A stretch of 64,000 bases of DNA from Streptomyces sp. NRRL S-646 (GCF_000720765.1 NZ_JODC01000006.1:1-64000), one strand, 5' to 3'. Positions 43,075 to 52,355 are shown, numbered from the stretch's first letter. Notes: generated from the sequence alone by a model not told the origin. Made by a program: numbers and translations.

Positions 43075-43947
43075 TCAGGCCGACGCCAGTTCCGGCGCCG
43101 TGCTGATCGGTGTCGCGAGTGCCTGGTCGTAGCGGTGAAGGACGAGCTGTGCCATCGCAGGATGCGTGCCCAGCGGAGCCGAAGCGATCCACGGGGCCGC
43201 CTCCGCGGACTCCGTGGCGAAGCGGCCGGGGGCTGTGAAGTAGGAAGCCACCGCCACCCGGTGTCGACCCCTCGCCGCCAAAGCGCTGATCGCGTCCGGG
43301 ACCGTGGGGGCGGCGGTGGTGGCGTAGGCCGGGACCACCGGGACGCCCAGGCGCTGCGCCAGCAGTTCGGCCGTGCGGTTGGTGTCGATCTTCGACTCCG
43401 GGTCGCGGGAGCCTGCCGCGGCGAGGACGACGGCGCTGGTGCGGCGGGTGGCCTCGTCCATGCGGGTCCGCCAGCCGGCCTCGACGAGGCGGGCGTGCAG
43501 GGCCTCCACCAGGAGGGGGTGGGGGCCGAGAGCGCCGGCCACGCGCGCGCGTACCTGCGACTCGGCGGCCATCTCGGGGATGTCCCGCTTGATGTGGTAG
43601 CCGCGGCCGAGGAGAAGAGGGACGAGGACGGCCTCCTGAGTACCGAGGCCGGCCAGCGTGTCCGGGAGCAGCGGGTCGTTCAGCTCGATGTGGCCCAGGT
43701 GGACCGGCAGGCCCGGGCGCTGCTCGCGGACGCGGTCCAGGAGCGTACGGACGGTGCTCAGGGCGCGCGGGTCGCGGCTGCCGTGCGCGACGACGACGAG
43801 CGCGGGAGGGCCGGGGCGCCGTCTGCCGTTCAGGGAGACGAGGCTGAGCTGGCTGGCGAGCTGGCTGCTGATCCGGTTCATGAGGTGCGCCGTACTGTCG
43901 AGGTGGGCGGTCAAGGACTCGTCGCGAGGAGGGTTCGACGGCGTCAT
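43075..43947 (-). CDS. Sirohydrochlorin chelatase (CbiX/SirB-like)
   Basis: The 290-residue protein has two CbiX half-domains: [21 protein letters not shown] with the metal His in AHGSRD and [19 protein letters not shown], then [18 protein letters not shown] and [14 protein letters not shown]. Only the first half keeps the HGSR motif. It inserts iron (or cobalt) into sirohydrochlorin; siroheme is the cofactor of the nitrite reductase encoded 10 kb away. The ATG is at 43947. Confidence 0.85.
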   Translation of the reverse strand: MTPSNPPRDESLTAHLDSTAHLMNRISSQLASQLSLVSLNGRRRPGPPALVVVAHGSRDPRALSTVRTLLDRVREQRPGLPVHLGHIELNDPLLPDTLAGLGTQEAVLVPLLLGRGYHIKRDIPEMAAESQVRARVAGALGPHPLLVEALHARLVEAGWRTRMDEATRRTSAVVLAAAGSRDPESKIDTNRTAELLAQRLGVPVVPAYATTAAPTVPDAISALAARGRHRVAVASYFTAPGRFATESAEAAPWIASAPLGTHPAMAQLVLHRYDQALATPISTAPELASA

Positions 43948-44159
43948 GGACCGATGGTGGCGGCGGGAGGTTGCCGTCCCATTGCACAGGAATGACGGGT
44001 GTTTTCCGGCGGTTCACGGCGGGGTGCAGGGGGTGTGTGAGGCGGCGTGACCTGCGGCTTCGTCGCCCGGAGTGAGACTGGTCACGTATTGTCGGTGAAC
44101 CGGGAGGCCTGACATCGCGTCCCTGAATGTCGAAAGCCGACCTGGGAGGGGACCGTCCG

Positions 44160-44846
44160 ATGCGCCGACGCAAGCTGCGCAGACCGCGCCTGCCGCGCAC
44201 GCGTGCCGGGCAGCGGAGGCTGGTGCAGGCCGTGATGGCCGGGTGTGTGCTGGCGCTGCTGCCGGTGACCTGGTTGTACGTCACGACGGGCGACCGGCTG
44301 CGTACGACCGCCGACGCACCCCGCACCGAGGTCGCCGTCGTCTTCGGTGCAGGCCTGTGGAACGGCGAGCCCTCCCCGTACCTCGCGAACCGTCTGAAAG
44401 CGGCCGCCGAGCTGTACCGCGAGGGCCGTGTCCAGGTCGTCCTCGTCACCGGCGACAACAGCCGCAAGGACTACGACGAGCCCGACGCCATGCGCACGTA
44501 TCTGAAGAAGCACGGCGTCCCGGACGGGCGGATCGTCAGCGACTACGCGGGCTTCGACACCTGGGACTCCTGCGTCCGCGCCAAGAAGATCTTCGGCGTC
44601 GACAGGGCCGTGCTCATCAGCCAGGGCTTCCACGTCCGGCGCGCGGTCGCCCTGTGCGAGGCGGCGGGTGTCGACTCGTACGGCATCGGGGTCGACGCCA
44701 AGCACGACGTGACCTGGTACTACGGGGGTACCCGCGAGATCTTCGCGGCCGGCAAGGCGGCCCTGGATGCCGTGTTCCACCCGGACCCGCGGTTCCTCGG
44801 GCCGAAGGAAACGGGGGTCACGAAGGCGCTGGCCGACGCCCGGTGA
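44160..44846 (+). CDS. SanA/YdcF-like (DUF218) membrane-anchored protein
   Basis: The 228-residue protein has one N-terminal membrane helix (LVQAVMAGCVLALLPVTWLYV) and an outer DUF218 domain: VAVVFGAGLWNGEPSPYLANRL, VVLVTGDNSRKDYDEPDAM, YAGFDTWDSCVRAK, LISQGFHVRRAVALC. This is the SanA (vancomycin-sensitivity) branch, linked to envelope integrity. ATG 44160 is chosen because GGGAGGGG lies eight bases upstream; ATG 44127 would add 11 residues. Confidence 0.8.
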   Translation: MRRRKLRRPRLPRTRAGQRRLVQAVMAGCVLALLPVTWLYVTTGDRLRTTADAPRTEVAVVFGAGLWNGEPSPYLANRLKAAAELYREGRVQVVLVTGDNSRKDYDEPDAMRTYLKKHGVPDGRIVSDYAGFDTWDSCVRAKKIFGVDRAVLISQGFHVRRAVALCEAAGVDSYGIGVDAKHDVTWYYGGTREIFAAGKAALDAVFHPDPRFLGPKETGVTKALADAR

Positions 44847-44898
44847 AGGGCGCCTCACCGCCACCCCCGCCCGGCCGGGAGGTCGCCGTGCCGCCCGC

Positions 44899-44936
44899 GT
44901 AACAAGGAGCCGTCCCGCACGTAACACAGCCGAAGC
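44899..44936 (+). promoter_or_regulatory. GlnR-like tandem operator upstream of nasA
   Basis: GTAAC (44899-44903) and GTAAC (44921-44925) are spaced exactly 22 bp. With six-base spacers they place the b-half sites at CCGTC (44910) and GAAGC (44932). This follows the GlnR layout GTnAC-n6-GAAAC repeated twice; both a-sites are perfect and one b-site matches four of five. It lies 13 bases before the nasA start. GlnR activation of nasA is established in S. coelicolor. Confidence 0.65.
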
Positions 44937-44948
44937 ACGCTGAGTGGC

Positions 44949-47090
44949 ATGCAGATCTCCGCCACGCCCACGCACTGCCCGTACTGCGCCCTGCAGTGCG
45001 GGATGAACCTGACGCCCGCGCCGGACGGCACGGTCGAGGTGAGCGAGCGCGCGGACTTCCCGGTGAACCGGGGTGCGCTGTGCGGCAAGGGCCGTACGGC
45101 GCCCGCCGTACTCTCGTCCCGGGTGCGTCTGACCTCCCCGTTGGTGCGCTCCGAGGGCGTTCTGGTGCCCGCCACCTGGGACGAGGCACTGGAACGGATC
45201 GCCGGGGGACTGCGCCGGACGCGTACGGAACATGGCCCGGACGCGGTCGGCGTCTTCGGCGGCGGCGGCCTGACGAACGAGAAGGCGTACACGCTCGGCA
45301 AGTTCGCGCGGGTGGTGCTCGGCACCTCGCAGATCGACTACAACGGGCGGTTCTGCATGTCGTCGGCCGCGGCGGCCGGCACCAAGGCGTTCGGCCTGGA
45401 CCGGGGGCTGCCCTTCCCGCTGGAGGACATCCCGAAGACGGGCTGCGTGATCCTGGTCGGGTCGAACCTCGCGGATACCATGCCGCCCTCGCTGCGGTTC
45501 TTCAACGAGCTGAAGGAGAACGGCGGCACACTGATCGTCGTCGACCCGCGCCGCACGAAGACCGCCGAGCAGGCCGACCTGCATCTGGCACCGAGGCCCG
45601 GTACGGATCTCGCGCTGGCGCTCGGTCTGCTGCACCTGGTGGTGGCCGAGGGGCGGGTCGACGAGGCGTACGTCCAGGAGCGCACGACCGGCTGGGAGGA
45701 CGCCCGGGCGGCGGCGATGGCGCACTGGCCGGAGTACGTGGAACGGATCACAGGGGTGTCCGTTCCCCAACTGCGGGAAACTGTGCGGCTGTTCTGCGAG
45801 CCGGAGAACGCGATGGTGCTGACCGCGCGCGGCCCCGAGCAGCAGTCCAAGGGCACGGACACGGTCGGCGCGTGGATCAACCTGTGCCTGGCGACCGGCC
45901 GTGCGGGCCGCCCGCTGTCCGGGTACGGCTGTCTGACCGGGCAGGGCAACGGACAGGGCGGGCGCGAACACGGCCAGAAGGCCGACCAGCTGCCCGGCTA
46001 CCGCAAGCTGGACGACCCTGCGGCGCGGCGGCATGTTGCCGAGGTGTGGGGCGTGGACCCGGACTCGCTTCCCGGGCCCGGGCGCAGTGCGTACGAACTG
46101 CTGGACGCGCTGGGTACGGACATCAGGTCCCTGCTGCTGATGGGGTCCAACCCGGTCGTGTCGGCGCCGCGTGCCGCGCACATCGAGGAACGCATCAAGT
46201 CGCTCGACTTCCTGGCCGTCTGCGATGTCGTGCTGTCGGAGACGGCGGCACTGGCGGACGTCGTGCTGCCCGTCACCCAGTGGGCGGAGGAGACCGGTAC
46301 GACGACCAGCCTGGAGGGCAGGGTGCTGCTGCGGCGGCGCGCGATCACTGCTCCCGACGGTGTCCGCAGCGACCTGGAGGTCATGCACGAACTGGCCGAC
46401 CGGCTCGGCGTGGAGAAGGGCTTCCCGACCGACGCGGAGGAGGTCTTCGAGGAGCTGCGGCGGGCCAGCGCGGGCGGGCCGGCCGACTACTCGGGGATCA
46501 CCTACCGCAGGCTGGCGGACGAGAACGGCGTGTTCTGGCCGTGTCCGGCGGACGTGCAGGACGGCGAGGACGCCTCGTCGGCCGCATCCGGCGAGGACAC
46601 CGCAGCCCAGGGCGTCCCCGCGGGCGCCCACCCCGGCACCCCCCGCCTGTTCCTCGACCGTTTCGCCACCCCGGACGGCCGGGCCCGCTTCGTCCCCGTC
46701 TCGCACCGGGCGTCCGCCGAGGAACCGGACGACGAGTACCCGGTGCTGCTGACCACCGGCCGGGTCGTCGCCCAGTACCAGTCCGGCGCCCAGACCCGCC
46801 GCGTGGACGAGCTGAACGCCGCGGCGCCGGGGCCGTTCGTGGAGCTGCACCCGCGGCTGGCGGCGCGGCTCGGGGCGGCGGAGGGCGACCCGGTGGCGGT
46901 GGTGTCCCGCCGGGGACGGGCCGTCGCACCGGCCCGCATCACCACCTCGATCCGCCCGGACACGGTCTTCATGCCCTTCCACTGGCCGGGCGAGGGCCGC
47001 GCCAACACCCTCACCAACCCTGCCCTCGACCCGACTTCTCGCATGCCGGAGTTCAAGGCGTGCGCGGTGCGGCTGGAGATGCTCACCTGA
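44949..47090 (+). CDS. nasA: Assimilatory nitrate reductase, molybdopterin subunit
   Basis: The 713-residue protein has an N-terminal 4Fe-4S site (CPYCALQCGM and later ALCGKGR) and the Mo-bisMGD domains: GGGGLTNEKAYTLGKFAR, DYNGRFCMSSAAAAG with the putative Mo-binding Cys, LLLMGSNPVVSAP, QWAEETGTTTSLEGRV and, at the end, MPFHWPGEGRANTLT. It reduces nitrate to nitrite in the cytoplasm for nitrogen assimilation. A Gly/Ser/Asp-rich insert occurs near residue 540. It works with NirB-NirD at 52.4-56.5 kb. Its last eight bases overlap the convergent next gene. Confidence 0.9.
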   Translation: MQISATPTHCPYCALQCGMNLTPAPDGTVEVSERADFPVNRGALCGKGRTAPAVLSSRVRLTSPLVRSEGVLVPATWDEALERIAGGLRRTRTEHGPDAVGVFGGGGLTNEKAYTLGKFARVVLGTSQIDYNGRFCMSSAAAAGTKAFGLDRGLPFPLEDIPKTGCVILVGSNLADTMPPSLRFFNELKENGGTLIVVDPRRTKTAEQADLHLAPRPGTDLALALGLLHLVVAEGRVDEAYVQERTTGWEDARAAAMAHWPEYVERITGVSVPQLRETVRLFCEPENAMVLTARGPEQQSKGTDTVGAWINLCLATGRAGRPLSGYGCLTGQGNGQGGREHGQKADQLPGYRKLDDPAARRHVAEVWGVDPDSLPGPGRSAYELLDALGTDIRSLLLMGSNPVVSAPRAAHIEERIKSLDFLAVCDVVLSETAALADVVLPVTQWAEETGTTTSLEGRVLLRRRAITAPDGVRSDLEVMHELADRLGVEKGFPTDAEEVFEELRRASAGGPADYSGITYRRLADENGVFWPCPADVQDGEDASSAASGEDTAAQGVPAGAHPGTPRLFLDRFATPDGRARFVPVSHRASAEEPDDEYPVLLTTGRVVAQYQSGAQTRRVDELNAAAPGPFVELHPRLAARLGAAEGDPVAVVSRRGRAVAPARITTSIRPDTVFMPFHWPGEGRANTLTNPALDPTSRMPEFKACAVRLEMLT

Positions 47091-47487
47091 TCCGCCAGTC
47101 CCCGCTCTCGATCAGCTTCCCGCGGGCACGCAGGCGTGCGGCGACGGCAGGAGCGGCCACATACACCCAGGCGCGTACGGTCGCGCCGTCACCGCTCACT
47201 CGCCGCTCGACGCGCTCGTAGAGGCTGCGCGGATCACCCGGGGCGTATTCCTCCAGCCGGTCGAGGGCGACGAGCAACTCCTCGTACTCCTGCGGCAGTG
47301 CGGTCACAAGCTCCCCGTACACCACCCCGCCCGGATCGTCGACGGCGTAGGGATAGCCGGGCCCGTCGTACAGCACCGCGCCGTTCAGCCGCGCCGGCTC
47401 CTCAGCCTCTGTGCGACCGCGCAGGAACAGGTCGTGGTTGACCTCGCCGGGGAGGAGGGTGCCGTAGACGAAGAACGGGAGTCTCAC
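47083..47487 (-). CDS. Gamma-glutamylcyclotransferase-like protein
   Basis: The 134-residue product begins VRLPFFVYGTLLPGEVNHD, with the YGTL substrate loop. LYDGPGYPYAVDDPGGVVYGELV and LDRLEEYAPGDPRSLYERV, where the Glu is catalytic, are standard for the AIG2/GGCT fold. It releases 5-oxoproline from gamma-glutamyl groups. GTG 47487 gives the family's usual N-terminus; an ATG at 47523 would add 12 residues without similarity. Confidence 0.8.
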   Translation of the reverse strand: MRLPFFVYGTLLPGEVNHDLFLRGRTEAEEPARLNGAVLYDGPGYPYAVDDPGGVVYGELVTALPQEYEELLVALDRLEEYAPGDPRSLYERVERRVSGDGATVRAWVYVAAPAVAARLRARGKLIESGDWRIR

Positions 47488-47649
47488 AAAAACGATTCTC
47501 TCTCCACACACACCCCCTCCCATACCTCCCAGTACGCGCTATGGACCGCGCCGTGTCATGGCCCCTTAAATCGTGGTCGACACCTGCGCCTCCCCCACAC
47601 GCCCTTGGCGCGCCCCCACGCGCCCATTGGCGCCTTCTCGAGGAGATCG

Positions 47650-49302
47650 ATGAGCCGAATACGTATCGACGTCCGAGGTTCCCGTCGTCTCGCCGCTCTC
47701 GGCGTGGCCGCCACCACCGCCAGTCTGCTGGCCGCGGCTCTCTCCCCCGCCGCCGTGGCCGACGAACAACCGACCAGGGCGGGCGCGATCGCGAACGCGG
47801 CGTCGGCGCTCCTGGCCCACGCCGCGAGCCTCGGGCTCACCTCGGACGAGGGCACGAAGGTGCGGGACGTGATCGTCGACAAGGACGGCACGCAGCATGT
47901 GCGCTACGACCGGACGTACCGTCAACTCCCGGTGCTCGGCGGCGACTTCGTGGTTCATCTGGCCTCGGACGGGACGTACCGCAGCGCGAACCGGGCGACC
48001 CGGAGCAAGATATCCCTCGCTTCGATCGTCCCCTCCATATCGGCCCCGAAGGCCGCCGACCTCGCGGCGAACGCCCTGCGCGCGGTCAATCTCGGCGAGA
48101 CGCTGAGGAAGCTGACGGCCAGGCCGGAGCTGGTCGTCGACGCCCTGCACGGAACGCCGAAGCTGGCGTGGCGGACTCAGGTGGCGGCGAAGGACTCCCT
48201 GGGCAACCCGGTCTCCCGCACCGTCCTCACGGACGCCCGCACCGGCCGTCAGATCGACGCCTGGGACGACATCGAGACGGCGACGGGCGACGGCAGGTCG
48301 CTGTACAGCGGGACGGTGCCGCTGGAGACGACGCTGTCGGGATCGACCTACCAGCTCAAGGACGCGACGCGCGGCGGCACGTACACGGGTGACGCGTCGA
48401 ACCAGACGGACCTGTGCTTCCTGACCAGCATCTGCGTCAGCCGCGCCCCGTCGACCGTATTCACGGACACGGACAACCACTGGGGGACGGGGACGGACGC
48501 CGACCGCGCCTCCGCCGCCGTGGACGCCCAGTACGGCACCAACACGACCTGGGACTTCTACAAGAACTCCTTCGGCCGCAACGGCATCGCGAACGACGGC
48601 AAGGGCTCGTACAACCGCGTCCACTACGGCAACAAGTACAACAACGCCTTCTGGGACGACAGTTGTTTCTGCATGACGTACGGCGACGGTGACGGAACGA
48701 GCCTCGGCCCGCTCGTCGGCCTGGACGTGGCCGGCCACGAGATGACGCACGGCGTCACCTTCAAGACCGCGGCCCTGACGTACTCGGGCGAGTCCGGCGG
48801 CCTCAACGAGGCGACGTCCGACATCCTCGGCACGCTGGTGGAGTGGTACGCCAACAACCCGTCGGACCCCGGGGACTACCTGATCGGCGAGAAGATCGTC
48901 CGGCCGGGATTCGGCCAGGCCGCCCTGCGCTACATGGACAAGCCCTCCAAGGACGGCAAGTCGGCCGACTACTGGAGCTCGTCGGTGGGCAATCTCGACG
49001 TCCACTACTCCTCGGGCGTGGCCAACCACTTCGCCTACCTCCTGGCGGAGGGCAGCGGCGCGAGGACCATCAACGGCGTCAGCTACAACTCCCCGACGTC
49101 CAACGGGAAAACGGTGACGGGGATCGGGAGGGAGAAGCTCGGCCAGATCTGGTACCGGGCGCTGACGGTCTACATGACGTCCTCGACGAACTACGCCGGG
49201 GCGCGTACGGCGACCTTGAACGCGGCGAAGGATCTGTACGGGGCGGGAAGTACGGAGTACAACGCGGTGGCGGCGGCCTGGAGTGCCGTCAACGTGAACT
49301 GA
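47650..49302 (+). CDS. Secreted M4-family (thermolysin-like) metallopeptidase
   Basis: The 550-residue precursor has a twin-Arg-poor signal peptide (RRLAALGVAATTASLLAAALSPAAVADE, described in parts) and an FTP/PepSY propeptide (about residues 40-215: VRYDRTYRQLPVLGGDFVV, TDARTGRQIDAWDDI). The catalytic domain has AGHEMTHGVT (HExxH from His363), GGLNEATSD with the third zinc ligand Glu, and the DVHYSSGVANH catalytic His region. It degrades extracellular protein. AGGAG precedes ATG 47650. Confidence 0.92.
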   Translation: MSRIRIDVRGSRRLAALGVAATTASLLAAALSPAAVADEQPTRAGAIANAASALLAHAASLGLTSDEGTKVRDVIVDKDGTQHVRYDRTYRQLPVLGGDFVVHLASDGTYRSANRATRSKISLASIVPSISAPKAADLAANALRAVNLGETLRKLTARPELVVDALHGTPKLAWRTQVAAKDSLGNPVSRTVLTDARTGRQIDAWDDIETATGDGRSLYSGTVPLETTLSGSTYQLKDATRGGTYTGDASNQTDLCFLTSICVSRAPSTVFTDTDNHWGTGTDADRASAAVDAQYGTNTTWDFYKNSFGRNGIANDGKGSYNRVHYGNKYNNAFWDDSCFCMTYGDGDGTSLGPLVGLDVAGHEMTHGVTFKTAALTYSGESGGLNEATSDILGTLVEWYANNPSDPGDYLIGEKIVRPGFGQAALRYMDKPSKDGKSADYWSSSVGNLDVHYSSGVANHFAYLLAEGSGARTINGVSYNSPTSNGKTVTGIGREKLGQIWYRALTVYMTSSTNYAGARTATLNAAKDLYGAGSTEYNAVAAAWSAVNVN

Positions 49303-49319
49303 CGGTGAGGGTGTGCGCA

Positions 49320-49359
49320 CGGGCGGCCGCCCCGGTCATCGGATCGGGGCGGCCGCCCG
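49320..49359. terminator. Bidirectional terminator hairpin
   Basis: CGGGCGGCCGCCCCG (49320-49334) and CGGGGCGGCCGCCCG (49345-49359) pair perfectly over 15 bases with a 10-base loop, between the convergent M4 peptidase and FMN reductase genes. Confidence 0.8.
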
Positions 49360-49398
49360 GCGTGTGTGCCTGGGGCAGCCGGGCCGCCCCAGGCACGC

Positions 49399-49998
49399 CT
49401 ATCGCCCGTACGGCCGCTTCTCCCGCGCCTCCCGCAACCCCCTCCCCCACCACACCAACTGATCCAGCATCACCTTCGCCGCCGCCTCCGGGCCCGACGG
49501 ATCCTTGAGGCGTCCCTCGTCGAAGGACGCGCCCGCGTTGTGGAAGGACACCGTGTCGCGGAGTGTGACCGCGTGGAGTTCGGCGAAGACCTGGCGGAGG
49601 TGTTCGACCGCGCGCAGGCCGCCCGAGACGCCGCCGTAGGAGGCGAGCGCGACGGGCTTGGCCTGCCATTCGGTGAAGTGCCAGTCGATGAGGTTCTTGA
49701 GGCCGGCCGGGTAGGAGTGGTTGTACTCGGGGGTGAGGACGACGAAGGCGTCCGCGGCCGCGAGTTTCGGGGTGACCGAGGAGCGTGCCGCCATCGCCTC
49801 CGAGGTCGGGGCGAAGGTCGTGGGCAGGTCCGCGTCGGCCACGTCGACGACCTCGGGGAGCAGGTCGTCGCGGTCGCGCATACGGTCCAGGAGCCAGTCG
49901 GCCACGACGGGGCCGAAGCGGCCGTGGCGATTGCTGCCGACGACGAGGGTCACGGCGAGAGGGGCTTCCACTTCGAGGGGCGCATCTGTGATCTGCAT
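49399..49998 (-). CDS. NADPH-dependent FMN reductase-like flavoprotein
   Basis: A 199-residue flavodoxin-fold protein: VTLVVGSNRHGRFGPVVADWL is the FMN phosphate loop, DAFVVLTPEYNHSYPAGLKNLIDW is the isoalloxazine loop, and VALASYGGVSGGLRAVEHL is the third flavin contact. It reduces FMN or quinones with NADPH. The start lies 26 bases from a palindrome (50024-50039) that may bind its regulator. Confidence 0.85.
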   Translation of the reverse strand: MQITDAPLEVEAPLAVTLVVGSNRHGRFGPVVADWLLDRMRDRDDLLPEVVDVADADLPTTFAPTSEAMAARSSVTPKLAAADAFVVLTPEYNHSYPAGLKNLIDWHFTEWQAKPVALASYGGVSGGLRAVEHLRQVFAELHAVTLRDTVSFHNAGASFDEGRLKDPSGPEAAAKVMLDQLVWWGRGLREAREKRPYGR

Positions 49999-50023
49999 GC
50001 GCCCCAGCCTCGTACCTCAACCT

Positions 50024-50039
50024 TTCTTGAGGTCAAGAA
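50024..50039. promoter_or_regulatory. Palindromic operator candidate upstream of the FMN reductase
   Basis: TTCTTGAGGTCAAGAA is a perfect 7-bp inverted repeat with two central bases. A second related block, CCTTCCTTGAGGCC, follows at about 50,043. The pair lies just upstream of the minus-strand reductase. The rest of the 302-base gap to 50301 holds no gene that I can see. Confidence 0.45.
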
Positions 50040-50300
50040 CAGCCTTCCTTGAGGCCGCGTGCGCGCCCCGGCCACCGGGGTCACCCGTTCACACGCGCGC
50101 CCTGCACCCATCGGGTGCTGTTCCGCCACGCCTCCGCCATACGCCGGTGACCTGCTGAAAGTCCGCCCGAGCGACCGTACCGCGCAGGGATCTGACACCC
50201 ATTCACCGCATTTCTGACAGATCTTCAGGAAGCGGGCTCGCGCAGCTGCCACTTACCTCGGAAGGGCAGGGGACACCGAAGAGAGCTCGGAGGAGCATCG

Positions 50301-50828
50301 ATGCGACGTACCGCCCGTCTGCTGACCGGTACCGCCCTCGCCGTCGCAGCCGCGGGCTTCGTGACCGCGCCCGCGTATGCCGATGACGACGACGGCGGCG
50401 GCGGCCTGGAGGTCTTCCCCTCCCAGGCCGTCCCGGGCACCCAGATCACCGTGAACACCGCGGAGTGCGGCGCGGAGGGTACGGCGGCGGGCGACGCCGG
50501 AGCGGTGGGGGCCGGTGTCTTCACCCTGGCGCCGAGTACCCACGACGGTGAGGCGGTGGGGCAGTTCCGGGTACCGCCGAGCGCGCAGCCGGGGACGTAC
50601 GAGATCGTCGCGAAGTGCGCCGAGGGCGACCACCAGGTCACGGGCGACCTGGTGGTGACCCTGACCGCGCCCCGCGGGCAGGAGCCCCGGGGAAGTGTGA
50701 AGACGGGGGTCGGCGGCGCCCTGGGCCCCGATCCCGTGCAGACCGCGGCCGGCGTGACGGCTCTCGCCGTCGCCGCCGCGGGCGGTACCTGGCTCCTGCA
50801 TCGCCGGGCGAGAGGCGACGGGATCTGA
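50301..50828 (+). CDS. Secreted surface protein with C-terminal anchor, likely sortase substrate
   Basis: The 175-residue protein has a signal peptide (TARLLTGTALAVAAAGFVTAPAYAD, in parts), one beta domain (EVFPSQAVPGTQITVNTAECG, PGTYEIVAKCAEG) and a C-terminal hydrophobic helix (TAAGVTALAVAAAGGTWLL) with a basic end RRARGDG. Before the helix is GSVKTGVGG, a possible sorting motif unlike LPxTG. The next gene is a class F sortase, 117 bases downstream. Confidence 0.7.
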   Translation: MRRTARLLTGTALAVAAAGFVTAPAYADDDDGGGGLEVFPSQAVPGTQITVNTAECGAEGTAAGDAGAVGAGVFTLAPSTHDGEAVGQFRVPPSAQPGTYEIVAKCAEGDHQVTGDLVVTLTAPRGQEPRGSVKTGVGGALGPDPVQTAAGVTALAVAAAGGTWLLHRRARGDGI

Positions 50829-50945
50829 CGGGCACCCTCCGCTGTCCGTCCGCCGGTACCGCATGTCCCTCCCCCTCCGGGTCCGACGCCCCTCGCGGCT
50901 CGGAGGGGGCCGGGTACGACCGCTCGAGTCAGGTAGGAGGCTCGC

Positions 50946-51569
50946 GTGCGCAGAGTCAGCAACGGCGCGATAGGGACCGTCACCGTGGTCGCGCTGTGTT
51001 CCGGCGCGTGGCTGCTCGGTGGCGGCGCCGGGATGCACGCCCCGCCGCAGCCGTCCGCCGCGCAGGCGGCCCGCACCGGCCAGGGCGGCGAACCGCGTGG
51101 CGCGCCCGCGCTGCCGCCCTCCCCGCCGGACCGCATCCGCATCCCGTCGATCCATGTGGACGCCCCTCTCATGGGCCTCGCGCTCACCCCGTCCGGCAGC
51201 CTCGACGTGCCGCCCGCCGCGAAGAGGAACCTCGCGGGCTGGTACGAGGCAGGCACCACCCCCGGGGAGAAGGGGACCGCCGTCGTCGCGGGCCATGTCG
51301 ACAACGCCGACGGTCCCGCCGTCTTCTACGACCTCGGTGCCCTGAAGAAGGGCAGCCGCATCGAGGTGGACCGGCGCGACGGCAGCACGGCGCTCTTCAC
51401 GGTGGACGCGGTCGAGGTGTACGACGCCGAGCACTTCCCCGACGAGAAGGTGTACGGCGCGGCGGACCGGCCCGAGCTGCGGGTGATCACCTGCGGCGGG
51501 GGGTATTCGCGGTCGACCGGCTATGAGGGGAACGTGGTCGTGTTCGCGCACCTCACCGCGAGCCGCTGA
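50946..51569 (+). CDS. Class F sortase
   Basis: A 207-residue membrane-anchored transpeptidase with an N-terminal helix ([20 protein letters not shown]) and then the sortase barrel: [23 protein letters not shown] with His117, [19 protein letters not shown] with Cys183 and Arg189. The His-Cys-Arg triad is complete. GTG 50946 has GTAGGAGG upstream. It overlaps the next minus-strand gene end by 17 bases. Confidence 0.85.
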   Translation: MRRVSNGAIGTVTVVALCSGAWLLGGGAGMHAPPQPSAAQAARTGQGGEPRGAPALPPSPPDRIRIPSIHVDAPLMGLALTPSGSLDVPPAAKRNLAGWYEAGTTPGEKGTAVVAGHVDNADGPAVFYDLGALKKGSRIEVDRRDGSTALFTVDAVEVYDAEHFPDEKVYGAADRPELRVITCGGGYSRSTGYEGNVVVFAHLTASR

Positions 51570-52086
51570 GCACCGCCGCCGCGACGGTCCGCGCACACTC
51601 CAGCGACTCCGTGCGCGTGGTGTCCACCTCGACGTCGTACTCCATGTCCCGGTGGACCAGCTCCGCCTGCTGCTCGGCCATTCCCCGCACCCGGTCCCCC
51701 CGTGCGATCTCCCGGCCCGCGGCGACCGCGGCCTCGCAGCGCACGCCGACCCACAGGACGTCCAGGCCGGCCAGGACCTTCCGCCAGCCCTCCTGGGACT
51801 CCGCGCCGCCGAGGAAGACGTCGTCGATGATGACCGGGGCGCCCGCACGCACGGTCGCCGCGACGCCCTCCCGCCAGGCGTCCTGCAGCGTCCGGAACTC
51901 CGGCCCCACGGTCACCCCGCCGTCCGGCGAGACGAGCGCGGCCTGCATCGACGCGGGCAGCGATTCGACGAACGTGTCGATCGCGAAGACCAGCCACGGT
52001 TCCGGCAGCACGGCCTGCAGACACCGCACGATCCCGGACTTGCCGGAGCTGGAGCCGCCGTTGAGCACGATCACCTGGGTCGCCAT
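51553..52086 (-). CDS. Chloramphenicol phosphotransferase-like kinase
   Basis: The 177-residue P-loop kinase has [19 protein letters not shown] (Walker A), [11 protein letters not shown] with the Asp that acts as base in chloramphenicol 3-O-phosphotransferase, and [10 protein letters not shown] and [21 protein letters not shown]. Most Streptomyces members are of unknown substrate, so resistance should not be assumed. ATG 52086 is the start with family-like N-terminus. Confidence 0.75.
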   Translation of the reverse strand: MATQVIVLNGGSSSGKSGIVRCLQAVLPEPWLVFAIDTFVESLPASMQAALVSPDGGVTVGPEFRTLQDAWREGVAATVRAGAPVIIDDVFLGGAESQEGWRKVLAGLDVLWVGVRCEAAVAAGREIARGDRVRGMAEQQAELVHRDMEYDVEVDTTRTESLECARTVAAAVLSGSR

Positions 52087-52294
52087 CGGATCACCGTAAA
52101 GGAACCTGGCAACCGGTCCCCACTTCTTTTCAGGCCCGCACCACCGCCGGAAACGCCCGTCGTAGACGATGCCGCCTGCATGGAACCCGGCGCCGGTCAG
52201 CCGTATCGTGACCGGCGCCACCCCTGCCTCACACCACACCCCCGCCGTGCACTCCGAACCCTCACACCCTCGGCGAGGCCCTGCTGAGGGCAGC

Positions 52295-52332
52295 GTTCCT
52301 CGCGGGAAACAGATGTGATGCTGCCGGGTAAC
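52295..52332 (+). promoter_or_regulatory. GlnR-like operator upstream of the nitrite reductase operon
   Basis: GTTCC-n6-GAAAC (52295-52310) followed by GATGC-n6-GTAAC (52317-52332) keeps the GlnR 5-6-5-6-5-6-5 spacing. The b-sites are GAAAC (perfect) and GTAAC (four of five), the first a-site matches apart from one base, and the second is poor. It lies 23 bases before the first gene of the operon. Confidence 0.5.
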
Positions 52333-52355
52333 ACCGGCATCGCACGCTCCTAGGC

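Noticed and set aside
43997..44017. Weak GlnR-like half-sites (GTGAA-n6-GAAAA on the minus strand) before the sirohydrochlorin chelatase
   Set aside because: Each half has a mismatch and no second copy occurs at 22-bp spacing. It would fit siroheme supply but is not strong enough to list.
44082..46982. Very long minus-strand frame across sanA-like and nasA genes
   Set aside because: Crosses two real opposite-strand genes and has no recognisable motif.
51553..52086. Chloramphenicol resistance gene
   Set aside because: The kinase family is widespread in Streptomyces with unknown substrates; nothing nearby points to chloramphenicol.
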